This document shows, one piece after another, positions 61,776 to 64,000 of a stretch of DNA of 64,000 bases (position 1 is its first letter; every line of letters starts with the position of its first letter). Location of the stretch: the NCBI RefSeq assembly GCF_905220365.1, contig NC_061128.1, positions 682,001 through 746,000 of the forward strand. Reading direction: 5' to 3'. This DNA comes from Vanessa cardui (taxonomy: Eukaryota; Arthropoda; Insecta; Lepidoptera; Nymphalidae). The notes beneath the pieces were generated by a model. That model saw only the letters and a list, made by a program, of their open reading frames with translations, did no database searches and was not told the DNA's origin. The position numbers were made by a program, and so were the translations under genes.

Positions 61776-64000
61776 CTAGAATAGATAAAATTTGAAATTA
61801 TTGTATTTCCAAATCTAATAAAAGTGCATGTTTACAATTTTTAGAAGTTTTAAATACGGTGACATAGTAACTAGATACATAGCCACACTATGTTCACGGT
61901 TGAAATTTCAACCCGGCTCGAAAGCAGTAATTGAGTTTTTCTGCCGAAAAATTTCAGTAGTCCGGGCCTCAGGATATTTTAGCCGAGTACTTCCGTGCGT
62001 CGGAAAGCAAGAAAAGTTATACGTTATACCTGACCCTAATTTGCCAGCTGGACCCTAAATTGACAGAGTATAGAGTTCAATTTGTACCCACACTTGTACT
62101 CTATGATATTTCACGCGTAGTTTACTGGTCCCTATTGCAATTGGCCCAAACTTGTTGATCTTTGATTCTTTCCATTTAAGTATTTATAGCAGCCTTGATG
62201 AATGAAATATTATTCACATATTTATGCTTTATTGCACCCATACTTAATTCCTAAGGATTTAAAAAAGTGTCATTTATAAATGTTGTATGAAGGCAACGGG
62301 CGGCCTCACGCTGAAACAGCGATCTCGTCCAGGAAACTTTTGGGCAGAGGACACAAAAAAATCTTTACCAAATTTGTTTTTTACAAATTTGAAAAAAGAG
62401 TACAACTTAATATCTGAACATTTAAAGTGTAGAAAGACGTGACGTCTAGATCTTTAATCCTATCTCATTAATAAAAACATCTTGTTGTGGAGCCAGATTT
62501 AAGGTCTCTGATCTTCTGCTCCATAATGGAAATTTGTAAAAGAAAAACATTGTTCCAACAAGATAAGAATTGTAACATAACAAATTTAAAATTGTAATAG
62601 CAAAATACAGTTTAATATATTTGAGGATAATATAACGACAAATTTTATAAGAATGTTATACGAATTTAAATATTGTCCCGCAATAAAATATTGCAAATTG
62701 CTATTGCTTTAAGAAATTGTTAAATTTTTTTGATAAATAAGTAGGGTGTAAGCCGACTTTGATGTGCCAAAACTTCTAGACTTCTAAATCCGGGTCTGTC
62801 TAAAACGTTCATATCATTTTATATTTATCAGCAATTCAAGACTAGGGAATGGATCTGAAATGTGCCGAGGAGGAAATATTTTTTTTTTTATTTTATCTAG
62901 CTCTGCTTATAAACATTAAATATCTCTGAAAAGCTTTCAATAATAATTAAACGCTAATTGCCCTACATCAGATGTAAAACGTATCGATAACAACCGTGTA
63001 AATTGTTTTAATTCAATCAAGTGAACAATATTTAGTAATTTCATATATTTACTATAGTAAATGCAGCTAATTTGAAGTCACACAAACATGCTTAAATTTT
63101 TTTTAATTGTAGAGATTATAATATATGTATAATTAGCCTAGCTAGGATAGCCAGTACATGATCTGTGTTTCGTTTGAAGCCTATGTCATAGTTCAACCAT
63201 GTAATTGTTTATAAAGATGATTTTTGTGGAATTATTATTATCATTGTTAATAAACAGCGCTGCGTCTAGCTACTTATCCCTTAAGATTATAAGTGCAGTT
63301 TATTTGAAGGCGTATGTTTGTACAATTTATTTGACAATTTTTTTTAAATCTTTAGTGTCAAATTACAAAATGTGAGTAAATAATAACTGCATCATCTATA
63401 AGTTAAGTTTAATATTCACCTTATGTATATTGTGTGGTTATTAAGAACAAAGCTCTTAGCAATAATTACGTTTTCTGTTCGACTAAGTGCTTTTTATTGT
63501 TAAAAGCCCCAATATTTCAGTGAATATTGTAAGCAAAGGCTCATTAAAATATCGGTCTTGTCGTTGAGAAATATTATCGTTATTGTATAACCATGACAAG
63601 GTTGTTCAAAAACATCTTCTTCATCAACCCATATTTTGAAACAGCTCGATCTTAGCATATTGGAAAGACAAGTGTAAAACAAATGGGACCGAACCAACCA
63701 AAACGTTGTTATATTTTTTAGATTTATCCTTTTTTTCGAAAAAATAAATGTTCCTTTGCATAATACAAACATTCGATTAAATGTATAATACTACGCTGAT
63801 AACTATGCAATTGACGAACCAATCTATAAGTTTCATTTTAACTTTGTATAACAGAGTATGAATACTTGGTTAAAATGTTTATACCAAATGCGTCTGAACA
63901 TTGATGCAGTTTACAAATCCATCAACGTATATCTATACTATAATAGTATAAATATGAAAGAATGAATATCTCTCTCTCTTTTTATCGCTCTTTCACTACT
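61776..64000. other. probable upstream intron of ppk-B, no sure exon
   Basis: An exon equivalent to ppk-A exon 5 is expected upstream of 61775 but I could not identify it. Plus-strand open stretch 61828-62058 shows no family resemblance. Confidence 0.5.
63500..63660 (-). other. doubtful ppk-B exon-like segment
   Basis: An open minus-strand stretch includes RSSCFKIWVDEEDVFEQPC and GYTITIIFLNDKTDIL, faintly like the ectodomain strand region upstream of the cysteine-rich block. A pyrimidine-rich tract precedes it (ctaag|atcg as possible acceptor). I could not find a GT donor in the phase (1) needed to join the next ppk-B exon, so it may be chance. Confidence 0.2.

Overview
The window is AT-rich, intron-rich eukaryotic DNA, almost certainly from a lepidopteran and most likely a nymphalid butterfly. 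The clade call is an inference. It rests on the dispersed repeats (tRNA-like SINEs with poly-GTT or A-rich tails, small MITEs, 'accgattttgat' and 'cgaagccgggg' families) and on insect-type host genes. I see no bacterial operons, CRISPR arrays, rRNA or bona fide tRNA genes.

Host genes: two genes of the pickpocket (ppk) branch of the DEG/ENaC sodium channel family lie in tandem on the minus strand. ppk-A can be assembled completely from nine exons (49375 down to 9961). All GT/AG borders and intron phases agree, and the joined CDS is 1248 nt (415 aa plus stop), with TM1 in exon 1 and TM2 in exon 9. ppk-B is represented by its last four exons (61775 down to 53033). It shares the phase pattern of ppk-A and continues past the right edge of the window. 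The two genes are separated by about 3.7 kb.

Region by region: 1-9960 is downstream of ppk-A and holds LINE and SINE debris. 9961-49375 is ppk-A, whose 39 kb is mostly transposon-filled intron. Intron 8 contains a 3.0-kb element with 400-bp direct terminal repeats, inserted in a (TA)n run that had itself grown inside a SINE. Intron 3 contains a 6.7-kb young Ty3/Gypsy-like LTR element (24127-30866) with gag and protease but with pol replaced by tandem repeats. Intron 1 contains a damaged Jockey/CR1-type LINE, a Tc1/mariner-type MITE and a full-length LINE (42928-47046) with an intact ~1090-codon ORF and a 13-bp target duplication. 49376-53032 is intergenic repeat sequence. 53033-61775 is ppk-B; its introns hold an unusual cluster of perfect and near-perfect palindromes (54183-54300, 57681-58073, 58247-58307) and a 627-bp tandem duplication (59038-60291). 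61776-64000 is probably the next ppk-B intron plus one doubtful exon-like segment.

How it fits together: the functional content is one complete and one partial ligand- or mechano-gated sodium channel subunit, probably sensory paralogues from a local duplication. The rest is a layered record of mobile elements, several of them within about 50 bp of ppk-A splice sites.
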